64,000 nt of DNA from Peribacillus asahii (GCF_004006295.1 NZ_CP026095.1:1474001-1538000), one strand, 5' to 3'; positions 29,141 to 44,653 are shown, counted from the first letter of the stretch. Notes: a model not told the origin generated them from the letters alone. A program made the numbers and translations.

Positions 29141-30442
29141 ATGAAAGAAACAAAAAGAGATGTCTTGTTAGATGTCGAGGATGTCCCGAAAGCAGGACAA
29201 TGGATTACATTAAGTTTACAACATTTATTCGCGATGTTTGGAGCAACGGTTTTAGTGCCTGTCCTAGTAGGTCTTAGTCCAGCAGTCGCTTTAATATCAA
29301 GCGGTCTTGGAACATTAGCGTACTTATTAATTACAAGGGGACAAATCCCTGCTTATCTCGGATCTTCATTTGCTTTTATTACACCAATTCTTGCAGCGAA
29401 AGCATTAGGTGGACCAGAGGCAGCGATGATTGGCTGCTTTGTGGCCGGCCTATTGTATGGAGTTGTTGCTTTAATTATACAAAAAGTGGGTATTAGATGG
29501 TTAATGAACTTATTACCGCCGGTTGTTGTAGGACCCGTTATTATGGTCATCGGTTTAAGTTTAGCAGGTACAGCCGTAAAAATGGCGATGTACGAAGATT
29601 CAAGTGCCGAAGTACTTGTTTACAGTACAACTCATATTATGATTGCCCTTATTACTCTAATCACAATCATTTGTTGTAACGTATTTTTTAAAGGTTTTCT
29701 TAGCATCATTCCGATTTTGGTAGGGATTATTGTTGGATATGCTTGCTCTGTATATGCAGGAATCGTTGATTTTACTGGAATTAAAGAAGCGGAATGGATT
29801 GCAGCACCCGATCTTTTAATTCCATTTGTAACATACACACCGGTTTTCTCTTGGTCTGTAATTGCCATTATGATTCCAGTTGTCATCGTTACTTTATCCG
29901 AGCATATCGGACATCAAATGGTATTAAGTAAAGTAGTCGGTAGAAACTTCCTTGAAAAGCCAGGCTTACATCGTTCCATTTTAGGGGATGGTGCAGGGAT
30001 TATGATCGGATCATTTATCGGAGGGCCTCCGCTTACATCTTACGGTGAAAACATCGGTGTGCTAACGATGACACGAGCATTTAGTGTGTATATCATCGGT
30101 GGTGCAGCTGTGACTGCTTTATTATTCGGCTTTGTTGGTAAAGTGTCAGCGGTTATTAGTTCAATTCCAGGAGCTGTTATGGGCGGAGTTTCAATCCTGT
30201 TATTTGGAATTATCGCTTCAAGTGGATTAAGAATGCTGATTGATCATAAAGTAGATTTTGACCAAAAACGTAACCTAATGATTGCTTCTGTCGTACTTGT
30301 TTTAGGAATCGGGGGCGCCTTCATTAACTTACCAGGTAATGTTCAATTATCGGGTATGGCTTTATCGGCTATTGTTGGAGTAGTCCTTAACCTTGTATTA
30401 CCAGGTCGTGAAAAAAATAATGGTGACATGTTTGAACAATAA
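29141..30442 (+). CDS. pyrP: Uracil permease
   Basis: A 433-residue NCS2-family proton-coupled uracil importer with about 12-14 membrane segments. Family features are QHLFAMFGATVLVP near 27, AYLGSSFAFITP near 70, the glutamate-containing LSEHIGHQ near 250 and GGPPLTSYGENIG near 290. ATG 29141 follows AGGAGG. It lies between attenuators 2 and 3, so uptake is shut off together with biosynthesis when pyrimidines are plentiful. Confidence 0.96.
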   Translation: MKETKRDVLLDVEDVPKAGQWITLSLQHLFAMFGATVLVPVLVGLSPAVALISSGLGTLAYLLITRGQIPAYLGSSFAFITPILAAKALGGPEAAMIGCFVAGLLYGVVALIIQKVGIRWLMNLLPPVVVGPVIMVIGLSLAGTAVKMAMYEDSSAEVLVYSTTHIMIALITLITIICCNVFFKGFLSIIPILVGIIVGYACSVYAGIVDFTGIKEAEWIAAPDLLIPFVTYTPVFSWSVIAIMIPVVIVTLSEHIGHQMVLSKVVGRNFLEKPGLHRSILGDGAGIMIGSFIGGPPLTSYGENIGVLTMTRAFSVYIIGGAAVTALLFGFVGKVSAVISSIPGAVMGGVSILLFGIIASSGLRMLIDHKVDFDQKRNLMIASVVLVLGIGGAFINLPGNVQLSGMALSAIVGVVLNLVLPGREKNNGDMFEQ

Positions 30443-30484
30443 TGTAATACTATAATAAGACGTAATAAAATAACTAACCACCTT

Positions 30485-30601
30485 TTAAAAGAAGTCCAGA
30501 GAGGCTTAAAAGGGTGTTCGCAGTAAAGACAGTAGGTAGATACTTTTTCTACCACGTCTTTCTAGCCCACACCCTGTCCTTAACTGGCGGGGTGTTTTTT
30601 G
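30485..30601 (+). promoter_or_regulatory. PyrR-dependent attenuator 3 (pyrP-pyrB)
   Basis: The binding loop AGTCCAGAGAGGCT occurs a third time at 30493-30506. The terminator is ACACCC...GGGTGT at about 30569-30594 followed by TTTTTT. Confidence 0.92.
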
Positions 30602-30606
30602 TATAA

Positions 30607-32820
<2,214 letters not shown>

Positions 32821-32821
<1 letters not shown>

Positions 32822-33903
32822 TGAAAAGACAACTTATTTTAGAAGATGGTACAGTGTTTATTGGTGAAGCATTTGGAAGTGATATTGATAAAATTGGAGA
32901 AGTTGTATTTAATACAGGGATGACAGGATATCAAGAAATTTTAACGGATCCTTCTTATTGTGGACAAATTGTCACATTAACATATCCGCTAATCGGAAAT
33001 TATGGAATCAATCGTGATGACTTTGAATCAGTTTCTCCAGCAGTTGCAGGTTTTGTCGTGAAAGAAGCAGCTGAATTTCCATCTAACTGGCGTAACCAAT
33101 TATCATTAGATGAGTTTTTGAAAAATAAAAGTATTCCGGGAATCAGCGGAATCGATACGCGAAAACTAACAAGAATTATCCGTCAGCACGGTACGTTAAA
33201 AGGAGCGATTTGCAGCATTGAAAAAAATGCAGAAGAAATTATTTCGCAACTAAAAGCAACGGTACTACCTGCTGATCAAGTAAAACGTGTGTCAACAAAA
33301 TCAGCTTATTTTAGCCCAGGTCGCGGACCGCGTGTTGTGCTTGTTGATTACGGCATGAAGCACGGAATTTTACGTGAATTAAATAACAGAAATTGCGATG
33401 TGGTTGTTGTACCTTATAATGTAACAGCTGAAGAAGTGTTAAGCTTCCATCCGGATGGCATTATGCTTTCTAATGGACCTGGAGATCCAAAAACGGTAAC
33501 ACAAACGCTTGAGATGATTCAAACAGTTCAAAAGGAAGTGCCACTATTCGGAATTTGTTTAGGCCATCAATTGTTTGCTCTTGCGAATGGTGCAGATACA
33601 GAGAAATTAAAATTCGGTCATCGTGGATCGAATCACCCAGTTAAAGACTTACGCACAGGGAAAGTAAGCTTAACATCTCAAAATCATGGTTACACAGTAG
33701 ATACAGAATCTGTTGCGAAGACAGAGTTAGAAATTACACATGTTGCGTTAAATGATGGAACGGTTGAAGGGCTTCGTCATAAACAGTATCCTGCGTTTAC
33801 CGTACAGTACCATCCAGAAGCATCACCAGGACCAGAAGATGCAAACTACTTATTCGATGAATTTATGCAGATGATTGAAGCATCTAAGAAAGTGGGGATT
33901 TAA
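32821..33903 (+). CDS. pyrAA: Carbamoyl-phosphate synthase, glutaminase small subunit
   Basis: A 360-residue subunit that hydrolyses glutamine and channels ammonia to the large subunit. The N-terminal CPSase small-chain domain shows [12 protein letters not shown] near 26. The C-terminal class I glutamine amidotransferase has the nucleophile Cys in FGICLGHQL near 245 and HPEAS near 330. The start is ATG 32821, one base overlapping the pyrC stop, behind AAAGGAAG. The in-frame ATG at 32797 lies deeper in pyrC and has no site. It is followed immediately by pyrAB. Confidence 0.97.
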
Positions 33904-33904
33904 T

Positions 33905-36900
33905 ATGCCGAAACGTAATGATATTAAAAGCATTTTAGTGATTGGATCTGGCCCGATTATCATTGGCCAGGCAGCGGAATTTGATTATGCAGGTACACAA
34001 GCGTGTATCGCTTTAAAAGAAGAAGGATACCGTGTTATTCTTATTAACTCGAACCCGGCAACGATTATGACAGACAGTGAAATTGCAGATGCTGTGTATA
34101 TTGAACCGATTACACTTGAGTTTGTAAGCAAAATTATTCGTAAAGAACGTCCAGATGCTCTTCTTCCAACACTTGGCGGTCAAACAGGACTGAACATGGC
34201 GGTTGAACTAGCAAACGCAGGAATTTTAGAAGAATGCAACGTGCAAATTCTCGGCACAAAGCTTGATGCGATTGAGCAAGCAGAGGATCGTGACTTATTC
34301 CGTACATTAATGAATGATTTAGGTGAACCTGTACCAGATAGTGACATCATTCACTCTTTAGAAGAAGCGTACGCGTTTGTTGAACGCATTGGATACCCAG
34401 TTATTGTTCGCCCAGCTTTTACGCTAGGTGGAACTGGCGGCGGAATTTGTGAAAACGAAGAACAGTTAATTGAAATCGTAGAGGGCGGTTTGAAAAGCAG
34501 TCCTGTACACCAATGCTTACTTGAAAAAAGTATCGCAGGTTTTAAAGAAATTGAATATGAAGTAATGCGTGATGCAAACGATAACGCAATTGTTGTGTGT
34601 AACATGGAAAACTTCGACCCAGTTGGTGTTCATACAGGGGATTCCATTGTCGCTGCACCGAGTCAAACGTTAAGTGACCGTGAGTATCAAATGCTTCGAA
34701 ATACTTCTTTGAAAATTATTCGTGCTTTGAAAATTGAAGGTGGATGTAATGTTCAGTTAGCGCTTGATCCAAATAGCTATCAATATTATGTCATCGAAGT
34801 AAACCCGCGAGTAAGTCGCTCATCTGCACTTGCTTCAAAAGCAACAGGGTATCCAATTGCAAAATTGGCAGCCAAAATCGCAGTCGGCTTAACACTTGAT
34901 GAAATGATGAATCCAGTTACCGGTAAAACGTATGCAAGTTTTGAACCGGCGCTTGACTATGTCGTGACAAAAATTCCACGCTGGCCATTTGATAAGTTTG
35001 AAAGTGCAAACCGTACGCTTGGTACGCAAATGAAGGCAACGGGAGAAGTTATGGCGATTGGCCGTACATTTGAAGAATCGATTTTAAAAGCGGTTCGTTC
35101 ACTTGAAGCAGGTCTATATCACTTAGGATTAAACGTAGAAGAGCTAGAAGACGGCTTAATCGAAAAGCGAATTCGTATTGCAGGTGATGAGCGTCTATTC
35201 TATATCGGTGAAGCACTTCGCCGTGGAGTAACGATTGAAACGATTCATGAGTGGAGTCAAATTGATTTATTCTTCCTTCATAAGCTGAACAAAATTATCA
35301 ACTTCGAACAACAAGTGAAAGAAGATCCATTTAATCCAGACGTATTAAGAAAAGCAAAAGAGTTTGGTTTTTCTGATAAAACGATTGCTCAATTAGCAGA
35401 TGTGACAGAGTTACATGTATATGAAACAAGAAAACAATTAGGCATTGTTCCTGTCTATAAAATGGTTGATACATGTGCAGCGGAATTCGAATCAGAAACG
35501 CCTTACTTCTATGGCACATATGAAGATGAAAATGAATCGATTGTCACAGACAAGAAAAGCGTTGTTGTTCTAGGATCAGGTCCGATCCGTATTGGTCAAG
35601 GTGTCGAGTTTGACTATGCTACGGTTCATTCCGTATGGGCAATTAAAGAAGCAGGTTATGAAGCGATTATCATTAATAACAATCCAGAGACCGTATCAAC
35701 GGACTTCAGTATTTCAGATAAACTGTACTTTGAACCGCTAACAATTGAAGACGTAATGCATGTCATTGACCTTGAGCAACCAGAAGGCGTTGTCGTTCAA
35801 TTCGGTGGCCAAACAGCGATTAACTTGGCAGATCAATTAGTGGAACGAGGCGTGAAAATTCTCGGTACATCATTAGAAGATATCGATCGAGCGGAAAACC
35901 GTGATAAGTTTGAACATGCTCTGCACGAACTTAATATTCCACAACCAAAAGGAAAAACAGCAACATCTGTAGAAGAGGCCGTTGTGATTGCAAAAGAAAT
36001 TGGCTATCCAGTATTAGTTCGTCCTTCTTACGTATTAGGTGGTCGTGCGATGGAAATCGTTTACTACGAGGAAGAACTTTTACATTATATGAAAAATGCA
36101 GTAAAAATTAATCCAGAACATCCAGTTCTTATTGACCGTTATTTAACAGGAAAAGAGATTGAAGTAGATGCGATTAGCGATGGTAAAACGGTCGTAATTC
36201 CAGGGATTATGGAGCATATTGAACGTGCGGGTGTTCACTCTGGGGATTCCATTGCTGTCTACCCAACACAAAGCTTAACAGCTCAGCAAAAAGAAACGAT
36301 TGTTGATTATACAATACGTTTAGCCAAAGGCTTAAACATCATTGGTTTACTAAATATTCAATATGTTATTAGCCAAGGTGAAGTGTACGTGATCGAAGTA
36401 AATCCACGTTCTAGCCGTACGGTACCATTCTTAAGTAAGATTACGAATGTCCCAATGGCAAACTTAGCGACAAAAGTTATTTTAGGACACTCATTAGAAA
36501 GCTTTGGCTATGAAAATGGCTTGGTAGCAGAAAAAGCGGGTGTATATGTAAAAGTTCCAGTCTTCTCTTTCGCGAAATTAAGAAGAGTAGATATTACGCT
36601 CGGACCAGAAATGAAGTCAACGGGTGAAGTAATGGGGAAAGATCGTACACTTGAAAAAGCATTATACAAAGGCCTTGTTGCTTCTGGTATAAAAATTCAA
36701 GGTCACGGCTCCGTACTTTTAACCGTTTCTAATAAAGATAAAGAAGAAGCTCTGCAATTAGCGCGACGCTTCCACAATATTGGCTTCAAATTAATTGCAA
36801 CAAGCGGAACAGCAGCATCTATTACAGAAGCAGGTATTCCGGTTACAACGGTTGGTAAAATTGGTGAAGAAGGTAAAAATTTACTCGATGTAATTCGTAA

Positions 36901-37110
36901 TGGGGAAGCTCAATTTGTGATCAACACGTTAACAAAAGGAAAACAACCAGAACGAGATGGCTTTAAAATTCGCCGTGAATCTGTTGAAAATGGTGTACCT
37001 TGCTTAACGTCACTTGATACGGCAGAAGCAATACTACGAGTAATTGAATCGATGACATTCTCTGCAGAAGCGATGGAGAAATCAGAAAAAAGTCGTGAGG
37101 TGAGCTTTTC

Positions 37111-37114
<4 letters not shown>
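33905..37114 (+). CDS. pyrAB: Carbamoyl-phosphate synthase, large subunit
   Basis: A 1069-residue enzyme that makes carbamoyl phosphate from bicarbonate, ammonia and two ATP. Two homologous ATP-grasp halves are visible: first half [18 protein letters not shown] near 12, [12 protein letters not shown] near 170 and [14 protein letters not shown] near 300; second half [17 protein letters not shown] near 557, [12 protein letters not shown] and EVNPRSSRT near 840. A C-terminal MGS-like allosteric domain starts at about 930. ATG 33905 is 1 base after the pyrAA stop. The end overlaps pyrK by 4 bases (ATGA). Confidence 0.98.
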
Positions 37115-38789
<1,675 letters not shown>

Positions 38790-38790
38790 G

Positions 38791-39507
38791 ATGAATAACT
38801 CGCTGATTATTGCGCTTGACTTTCCTAATCTAGAAGAAACGAAAAAGTTCTTACAGCCTTTCGGTTCCGAAAAATTGTTCGTGAAAGTCGGTATGGAGCT
38901 TTTTTATCAAAATGGTCCAGCGATGGTTTCATATTTAAAAGAGCAAGGACATGATGTGTTTCTTGACTTGAAGCTTCATGATATTCCGAATACAGTGAAA
39001 ATGGCGATGAAAGGTCTTGCTAGCTTAGGAGCGGACTTGGTCAATGTTCATGCCGCTGGCGGTCAAAAAATGATGGAAGCAGCACTAGAAGGTTTAGATG
39101 CTGGGACTACAGGTGGTCAAAAACGACCGCTATGTATTGCGGTTACGCAATTAACAAGTACAACAGAAGAGCAAATGAATAAAGAACAGAATATCCTTGG
39201 TTCACTTGAGGATGCTGTCCTGCATTATGCGTCTCTTACAAATGCAGCAGGACTGGATGGTGTGGTTTGTTCCACTCATGAAGTGAAACGAATCCATGAA
39301 GCGATTGGTTCACAATTTTTAACGGTAACGCCTGGTATTCGTAATGCAACAGGAGCTACGCACGATCAAGCGCGCGTTGCGACACCAGCACTAGCAAGAG
39401 AGCTCGGTTCAGATTTCATTGTTGTGGGTCGAGCGATTACGAAAGCTGATAACCCGTTACAATCCTATTTATCGATGAAGAATGCTTGGGAGGGAATTTC
39501 ATGTTAA
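38791..39507 (+). CDS. pyrF: Orotidine-5'-phosphate decarboxylase
   Basis: A 238-residue TIM-barrel enzyme that converts OMP to UMP. The active-site block [15 protein letters not shown] near 60 has the catalytic Asp-Lys-Asp array. GVVCSTHE near 155, TPGIR near 183 and [12 protein letters not shown] near 210 bind the phosphate. ATG 38791 lies just after the pyrD stop behind GGAAGGAGC. The long upstream frame is only an extension through pyrD and is not used. It overlaps pyrE by 7 bases. Confidence 0.97.
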   Translation: MNNSLIIALDFPNLEETKKFLQPFGSEKLFVKVGMELFYQNGPAMVSYLKEQGHDVFLDLKLHDIPNTVKMAMKGLASLGADLVNVHAAGGQKMMEAALEGLDAGTTGGQKRPLCIAVTQLTSTTEEQMNKEQNILGSLEDAVLHYASLTNAAGLDGVVCSTHEVKRIHEAIGSQFLTVTPGIRNATGATHDQARVATPALARELGSDFIVVGRAITKADNPLQSYLSMKNAWEGISC

Positions 39508-40136
39508 AACAAACTATTGCACAACATCTATTAGAAATTAAAGCGGTGTACTTACAGCCGAATGATCCTTTCACATGGTCTTCAGGAATGAAGGCACCGA
39601 TTTATTGCGACAATCGCTTAACGCTTTCTTATCCAACTATTCGTCAAGATATCGCTCGCGGCTTGCAGCAATTAATTGAAGAGCATTTTCCTGGTACGGA
39701 ATTAGTTGCCGGAACAGCAACAGCAGGAATTGCCCATGCAGCATGGGTGAGTGATTTAATGAATCTCCCAATGTGCTATGTTCGCTCGAAAGCAAAAGAG
39801 CACGGCAAAGGGAATCAAATTGAAGGCAGCGCAAAGCCAGGTCAAAAAGTTGTTGTTGTAGAAGATCTTATTTCGACAGGCGGCAGTGCGATTACAGCTG
39901 CACAAGCACTAAGGGAAGCTGGCTGTGATGTACTTGGTATTGTTTCGATCTTTACATATGAGCTCGAAAAAGGAAAAGAAAAACTAGCAGCTGAAGGGTT
40001 AGTTTCTCATTCGATCAGCGATTATTCGACACTTGTACAAGTAGCGAAAGAAAAAGGCTATATTAATGAAGGCGAACTGCAAAAGCTAACGAAATGGCGT
40101 GAAAATCCAGAAGATCCTTCTTGGATTGATGCTTAA
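39501..40136 (+). CDS. pyrE: Orotate phosphoribosyltransferase
   Basis: A 211-residue enzyme that joins orotate and PRPP to OMP. The type I phosphoribosyltransferase PRPP motif [18 protein letters not shown] lies near 115. The catalytic flexible loop with [17 protein letters not shown] is near 93. ATG 39501 follows GGGAGGG within pyrF. It is the last gene of the pyr operon and is followed by a strong terminator. In the family it acts as a dimer. Confidence 0.97.
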   Translation: MLKQTIAQHLLEIKAVYLQPNDPFTWSSGMKAPIYCDNRLTLSYPTIRQDIARGLQQLIEEHFPGTELVAGTATAGIAHAAWVSDLMNLPMCYVRSKAKEHGKGNQIEGSAKPGQKVVVVEDLISTGGSAITAAQALREAGCDVLGIVSIFTYELEKGKEKLAAEGLVSHSISDYSTLVQVAKEKGYINEGELQKLTKWRENPEDPSWIDA

Positions 40137-40149
40137 AAGAAAAAGAATG

Positions 40150-40187
40150 TCCTACCGTATTGAAAACGGTAGGGCGTTTTTTTATTA
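40150..40187 (+). terminator. Rho-independent terminator of the pyr operon
   Basis: CCTACCGT / ACGGTAGG with a 7-base loop, then GCGTTTTTTTATTATT. Confidence 0.93.
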
Positions 40188-40307
40188 TTTTGGTTCTGTT
40201 AAAAATCGTATACATCAACACGTTAACATAGCCATCATTTTAAGAATCTTAACGAAATTTTTAATAAAATGAAATGCTAGCCTAACGTAAGAGAAAGAGA
40301 AGTAGTG

Positions 40308-40313
40308 TATAAT
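40308..40313 (+). promoter_or_regulatory. Possible -10 element before the ppx-like gene
   Basis: A perfect TATAAT, with no good -35 upstream. It is about 50 bases before the ATG. Confidence 0.4.
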
Positions 40314-40363
40314 AACGTAAGCGAATTTGTCTTAATTTGTAATAATGGTTAAGGAGGATTGGT

Positions 40364-41662
40364 ATGGAACGGATAGCGGTCATTGATATAGGCTCGAACT
40401 CCTTTCATATGATTATTTGTGAAGTCAGTGGGAGCTATTTTAATCCCGTTAAGATCGTCAATGATAACGATTATAAGGCCTATGTTCGTTTGGGGGCTAA
40501 TTTACAACAAGGGGATTACATAAAGCTAGAAAAGATTCAGGAAATTATGACGGTTTTAACTAGATTTCAGCATGTAGCGATTCGCAACAAAGTGGACAAA
40601 GTATTTTGTGTAGCAACAGAGGCTTTACGTCGTGCGGCTAATGGACAGGAAATTATTCAATTAATAAAAGAACAAATCGGAATTGAAGTGGAGTTGATTT
40701 CCGGTCAACAAGAAGCGTATCTAGGGTATTATAGCATTGTTAATGGTTTCGCACTTGATAATTATTTAATGGTTGATATTGGCGGGAGCAGTACAGAACT
40801 TGTGTATGTTAGTGATCGAGAAATGAAACAATCGATTAGCTTACCGGTTGGTTCATTAAATATTTGTGACCGATTCCAATCTACGAATACAATTGACGAT
40901 CAGCTTGGTATGGAAATGACTCAATCTTTTAAAGCGATGCTGGACTGTGTTGAATGGCTAAAGGACATAGAAATTGATGCGGTCATTGGTGTTGGCGGAA
41001 CGATGCGAACCATTGGAAAGTATGATCGTGCGAAAAAACATTATCCGTTGCCGATTCAGCATAATTATTCGTTAACCTTTGAACGCGTTCAAGCTATTTT
41101 TGGAGAGCTGCGAACGTTAACAGAACAGGAACGTTTAGAGGTAGAGGAGCTCCCTAAGAAGCGAGCAGCCATCTTTCCGAGTGCTTTATTATTCGTTGTA
41201 ACGATTATGGATTATGTACAGAATAAACAACTTATTTTAAGTAAGCATGGGTTAAGAGAAGGCGTTGTGTGGGATTATCTATTACATGGAAAAGTATGTG
41301 AGAATATTTTAGAGCGTGATATTGAACAGCTTTTGAATGAGCATACTCTTTCCGAGTGCTATCAGCAACGTTTGACCGAGGTGTTTGCTGCGTGTCGGTC
41401 GATGTTAACTACTGAAGAGGTCGATGTGATAAAGCTTGCCACGCTCTTTAATTTGAAAAAACAGTACTCTGATGGAAAGCAGACTAAGAAATTTTTGAAA
41501 TACTTATTCTCACGCGGCATATTCGGAGTGACTCATCAGCAAATGATGGTGGCGCTGTTAATTGCTGAGTATAACGTGGACGATAAGTATAAAAGGATTT
41601 TGACTGATAGGGACCATGCATTTGTTTTGCACATGAAGTCATTGAATTTGTTTAGAGAATAA
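40364..41662 (+). CDS. Ppx/GppA-family phosphatase (exopolyphosphatase-like)
   Basis: A 432-residue member of the sugar kinase/actin-like Ppx/GppA family, whose members degrade polyphosphate or the alarmone pppGpp. Motifs are IDIGSNSFHMIICE near 7, VATEALRRAANGQE near 85, ISGQQEAYLGY near 112, MVDIGGSSTELVYV near 139 and GVGGTMRTIGKY near 211. A C-terminal HD-like helical part follows, but it is shorter than in typical 500-residue exopolyphosphatases. No polyphosphate kinase gene is adjacent. Substrate is undecided. It replaces the cysH operon found here in B. subtilis. ATG 40364 follows AAGGAGG. Confidence 0.85.
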   Translation: MERIAVIDIGSNSFHMIICEVSGSYFNPVKIVNDNDYKAYVRLGANLQQGDYIKLEKIQEIMTVLTRFQHVAIRNKVDKVFCVATEALRRAANGQEIIQLIKEQIGIEVELISGQQEAYLGYYSIVNGFALDNYLMVDIGGSSTELVYVSDREMKQSISLPVGSLNICDRFQSTNTIDDQLGMEMTQSFKAMLDCVEWLKDIEIDAVIGVGGTMRTIGKYDRAKKHYPLPIQHNYSLTFERVQAIFGELRTLTEQERLEVEELPKKRAAIFPSALLFVVTIMDYVQNKQLILSKHGLREGVVWDYLLHGKVCENILERDIEQLLNEHTLSECYQQRLTEVFAACRSMLTTEEVDVIKLATLFNLKKQYSDGKQTKKFLKYLFSRGIFGVTHQQMMVALLIAEYNVDDKYKRILTDRDHAFVLHMKSLNLFRE

Positions 41663-41675
41663 AAGAATGTATAGG

Positions 41676-41716
41676 CTGTTTTACAACGTTTGAATGAGAA
41701 AGAACGTTGTAAACAG
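41676..41716 (+). terminator. Hairpin after the ppx-like gene
   Basis: CTGTTTTACAACGTT (41676-41690) pairs with AACGTTGTAAACAG (41703-41716) with one bulged base and a 12-base loop. No T tract follows, so termination is uncertain. Confidence 0.5.
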
Positions 41717-41786
41717 TCTATTGCTGTTAAAATATTTATGTACATTAATTAGAGAAATTCGTTATAGATAAAGGAGAGGACACATC

Positions 41787-42557
41787 TTGATTACTGTAGA
41801 AAATGTTTCATTTCGACGTAATAATAAGCATATTTTACATGATGTATCGTGGTCTGTACAACAAGGAGAGCATTGGTGTCTATTAGGGCTAAATGGTTCT
41901 GGGAAAACAACGCTTTTAAATATAATCAATGGCTATATTTGGCCGACAGAGGGGAAAGTTCACGTATTAGGACATACATTTGGTCAAACGAATTTACCTG
42001 AGCTGCGTAAAGAAATCGGCTGGGTGAGTTCATCACTGCAACAGCGCTTTCGAGAGCATGATACAGTGTTTCGGATTATCTTAAGCGGAAAATTTGCTTC
42101 GATTGGCTTATATGATGAAGTAGATGAACGTGATATTGAGCGTGCAAAAGAATTAATGAAGCTATTACAGTGTGAACATTTACAGAATCAAGCTTATGGC
42201 GTTTTATCACAAGGAGAGCGCCAACGAGTGCTTATTGCACGAGCGCTTATGCCATCGCCTAAGCTTCTTATTTTAGATGAGCCATGCACAGGACTAGATT
42301 TACTAGCAAGAGAACAGTTGCTTCAGTTTATCGAAAAGGTTGCGGCTGAGCCAAATGGTCTAACACTTATTTACGTAACGCATCATGTTGAAGAAATTTT
42401 ACCATGCTTTACACATACTCTTTTGATGCGTGAGGGGGAAGTATTTGCTTCTGGACAAACGAATGAACAGTTAACAGAATCTATGCTTTCTGATTTTTTT
42501 AAGCAGCCGATTGCTGTTCAACACGAGCAAGATCGAACGTGGATTGCGCTTAAATGA
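41787..42557 (+). CDS. ylmA: ABC transporter ATP-binding protein, YlmA-like
   Basis: A 256-residue ABC ATPase. Walker A is GLNGSGKTTLL near 33, the signature motif LSQGERQRV near 139, and Walker B KLLILDEPCTGLD near 160. The switch histidine is in YVTHHVEE near 198. No permease or binding-protein gene lies near it, so the transported substrate, or a non-transport role, is unknown. It most resembles the stand-alone YlmA/ModF-like ATPases. In B. subtilis ylmA lies next to sigG, so it is displaced here. The start is TTG 41787 as the longest frame, behind AAGGAGAGG. Confidence 0.75.
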   Translation: MITVENVSFRRNNKHILHDVSWSVQQGEHWCLLGLNGSGKTTLLNIINGYIWPTEGKVHVLGHTFGQTNLPELRKEIGWVSSSLQQRFREHDTVFRIILSGKFASIGLYDEVDERDIERAKELMKLLQCEHLQNQAYGVLSQGERQRVLIARALMPSPKLLILDEPCTGLDLLAREQLLQFIEKVAAEPNGLTLIYVTHHVEEILPCFTHTLLMREGEVFASGQTNEQLTESMLSDFFKQPIAVQHEQDRTWIALK

Positions 42558-42652
42558 TTGGTTCGGTTAAACAACGTTCGTATAAATTAACGATATTCAT
42601 TAACATAGCCAAATAATTAAATATAGTGAATTGGACAGGATTATTCCATTTC

Positions 42653-42682
42653 AAAGAAAAGAGGCTGTGTTGACAGCCTCTT
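42653..42682 (-). terminator. Rho-independent terminator of rqcH
   Basis: On the minus strand, AAGAGGCTGT / ACAGCCTCTT with a 4-base loop runs into TTTTCTTT. It lies 5 bases beyond the rqcH stop. Confidence 0.85.
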
Positions 42683-42687
42683 ACGTA

Positions 42688-44403
42688 CTATTCATTATTT
42701 TTTAATTGAATGACAATTTCTTCGTCTGGTGTAACAAACAGGGTTTGCTGCTGTTCATAAATGACGAAGCCAGGTTTTGCGCCGCTTGGTTTTTTTACAT
42801 GACGCACCTTCGTATAATCAACGGGTACAGAGCTTGATTGTCGGGCTTTACTATAATAAGCGGCTAAAATAGCGGCTTCTGTAATTGTTTGTTCACTCGG
42901 TACTTCGTTGCGAATGACAACATGTGAGCCAGGAATGTCTTTCGTATGAAGCCATATTTCATCACGACGGGCAAATTTATTCGTTAAGTAATCGTTTTGT
43001 TTATTGTTTTTTCCAACGAAAATAATATCCCCGTTTGTAGAGTGATATGTTTCAAGCTGCGGTTTGGCATTGGCAGGTTTTTTCATGCCTTTTTTTTGTT
43101 TTTGACGTAAGTAGCCTTCTTCTTGCAACTCTTCACGAATTTCTTCTACATCCTTTGGTGACGCGGATTGTAGCTGCTGCTGCAACGTTTCAAAGTAGTG
43201 TAATTCCTCTTTTGTTTTTTCAATTTGTTCTTGAACAATAGCGACTGCATTTTTCGCTTTTTGATATTTAGCAAAATAATGCTGGGCGTTTTCTGTCGGT
43301 GTTTTTTGTGGATTAAGTGGAATAACGACGGTACTTTCATTTTCATCATAATAATTGACGACTTCAATTTCCGTTAGTCCCTTTGTCATTTGATATAAGT
43401 TCACGGTCAATAATTCGCCATATAATTGATATTGCTCACTGCGTTCAGTTTCTTGTAACGTTCGTTCAAGCTTTCCAATTTTTTTTCGGTTTTTTTCCAC
43501 TTCGTTTGTGATAAATCGTTCAAGGTCATGCCCTTGCTGCTTAACACGATCACGCTCAGCCTTACCAAAATAAAAACGATCCAGCATTTGGCTGAGCGAT
43601 GAGAAAGATTTAGCCTCACCGGAAAGATGATGTAAAGGGAGCATATAAAACACGTCTTTTTTTCCATCCGATATCATAGTAGGTATGTACTCTTGCTTAG
43701 AAAGTGTATGGATTAATGCAAGAAAAGCTCCTGGCAATGTATCCGAATTAGCAAGTCCAGCGAGATGAACAGCTTCTTTAGCGAATAAAGGGGAGACCCC
43801 AGCGAATTGTTGCACAAGCTGACGATCTAATTTGCCTGCATTGAAATCTAGTTGTTTTACGATATCTTCTGTAGAAGCAGTAAATGGGTTTTGTTTGTGC
43901 TGTGCAGGAGGGAGCTTATACTCTTGACCTGGCAAAATGGCACGGTGACTATTTATTGCATAGGATACATGTTTAATACTATCGAGAATCATATTTCGTT
44001 CTTGATCGACTAAAATAATGTTGCTGTGACGACCCATAATCTCAATCATTAATTGTTTTTGAGATAAATCGCCGAGTTCGTTACGTCCTTTTACATCCAA
44101 AATAATGATTCGGTCTAATTCATGTTGACGAATATCCTCAATCGTAAATCCTTCAAGATGCTTTCTGAGCAGCATGCAAAACATGGGCGGTTCTTTAGGA
44201 TTCTCATAATCTTCTTCTGTTATTTGAACTCTTGCATAGCTTGGATGAGCAGAGAGTAATAATTTAAAATTTTGCTTGCCTGCCCGAACAACTAAAATTA
44301 ATTCGTTTTTATAAGGCTGATGCACTTTATTAATACGGCCGCCTTTTAGTAAAGAAGCGATTTCTTCTGTCATCGCCTTTGTAAATAATCCGTCAAATGA
44401 CAT
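42688..44403 (-). CDS. rqcH: Ribosome quality-control protein RqcH (FbpA/YloA, NFACT family)
   Basis: A 571-residue NFACT protein. In B. subtilis RqcH binds stalled 50S subunits and recruits tRNA-Ala to add poly-alanine tails that mark failed peptides for degradation. The NFACT-N domain ([15 protein letters not shown] near 20, [12 protein letters not shown] near 120) is followed by HhH and coiled-coil regions (about 270-430). The NFACT-R domain follows ([19 protein letters not shown] near 460, [15 protein letters not shown]). It starts at ATG 44403-44401 (minus strand) behind AAAGGATG. The longer frame adds 28 unconserved residues. It is the only gene on this strand apart from rpmB. Confidence 0.95.
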   Translation of the reverse strand: MSFDGLFTKAMTEEIASLLKGGRINKVHQPYKNELILVVRAGKQNFKLLLSAHPSYARVQITEEDYENPKEPPMFCMLLRKHLEGFTIEDIRQHELDRIIILDVKGRNELGDLSQKQLMIEIMGRHSNIILVDQERNMILDSIKHVSYAINSHRAILPGQEYKLPPAQHKQNPFTASTEDIVKQLDFNAGKLDRQLVQQFAGVSPLFAKEAVHLAGLANSDTLPGAFLALIHTLSKQEYIPTMISDGKKDVFYMLPLHHLSGEAKSFSSLSQMLDRFYFGKAERDRVKQQGHDLERFITNEVEKNRKKIGKLERTLQETERSEQYQLYGELLTVNLYQMTKGLTEIEVVNYYDENESTVVIPLNPQKTPTENAQHYFAKYQKAKNAVAIVQEQIEKTKEELHYFETLQQQLQSASPKDVEEIREELQEEGYLRQKQKKGMKKPANAKPQLETYHSTNGDIIFVGKNNKQNDYLTNKFARRDEIWLHTKDIPGSHVVIRNEVPSEQTITEAAILAAYYSKARQSSSVPVDYTKVRHVKKPSGAKPGFVIYEQQQTLFVTPDEEIVIQLKNNE

Positions 44404-44485
44404 ATATTCTACATCCTTTTTCAAATATTGAGTGAAGTAACTACTATATGGTAAGCAATCGAGACTTGTACTGCTTTTCATAATC

Positions 44486-44491
44486 ATTATA
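44486..44491 (-). promoter_or_regulatory. Extended -10 element for rqcH
   Basis: On the minus strand, TGC precedes TATAAT, an extended -10. The -35 is poor. It lies 83 bases upstream of the rqcH start. Confidence 0.5.
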
Positions 44492-44653
44492 GCATTTTTT
44501 TGGACGAGTCTGAATATGTATGGGAGGAGAGATGGTTGGAGCTTGTCAAGGTTAGAGGAGGGGGAGTACTGCTTAGATCGTGCACATTATCTGTTTCTGT
44601 AAATAATCCCGCCGCCACTTTTCTACTATTATGCAGAGGATGTGTGATGCTCG

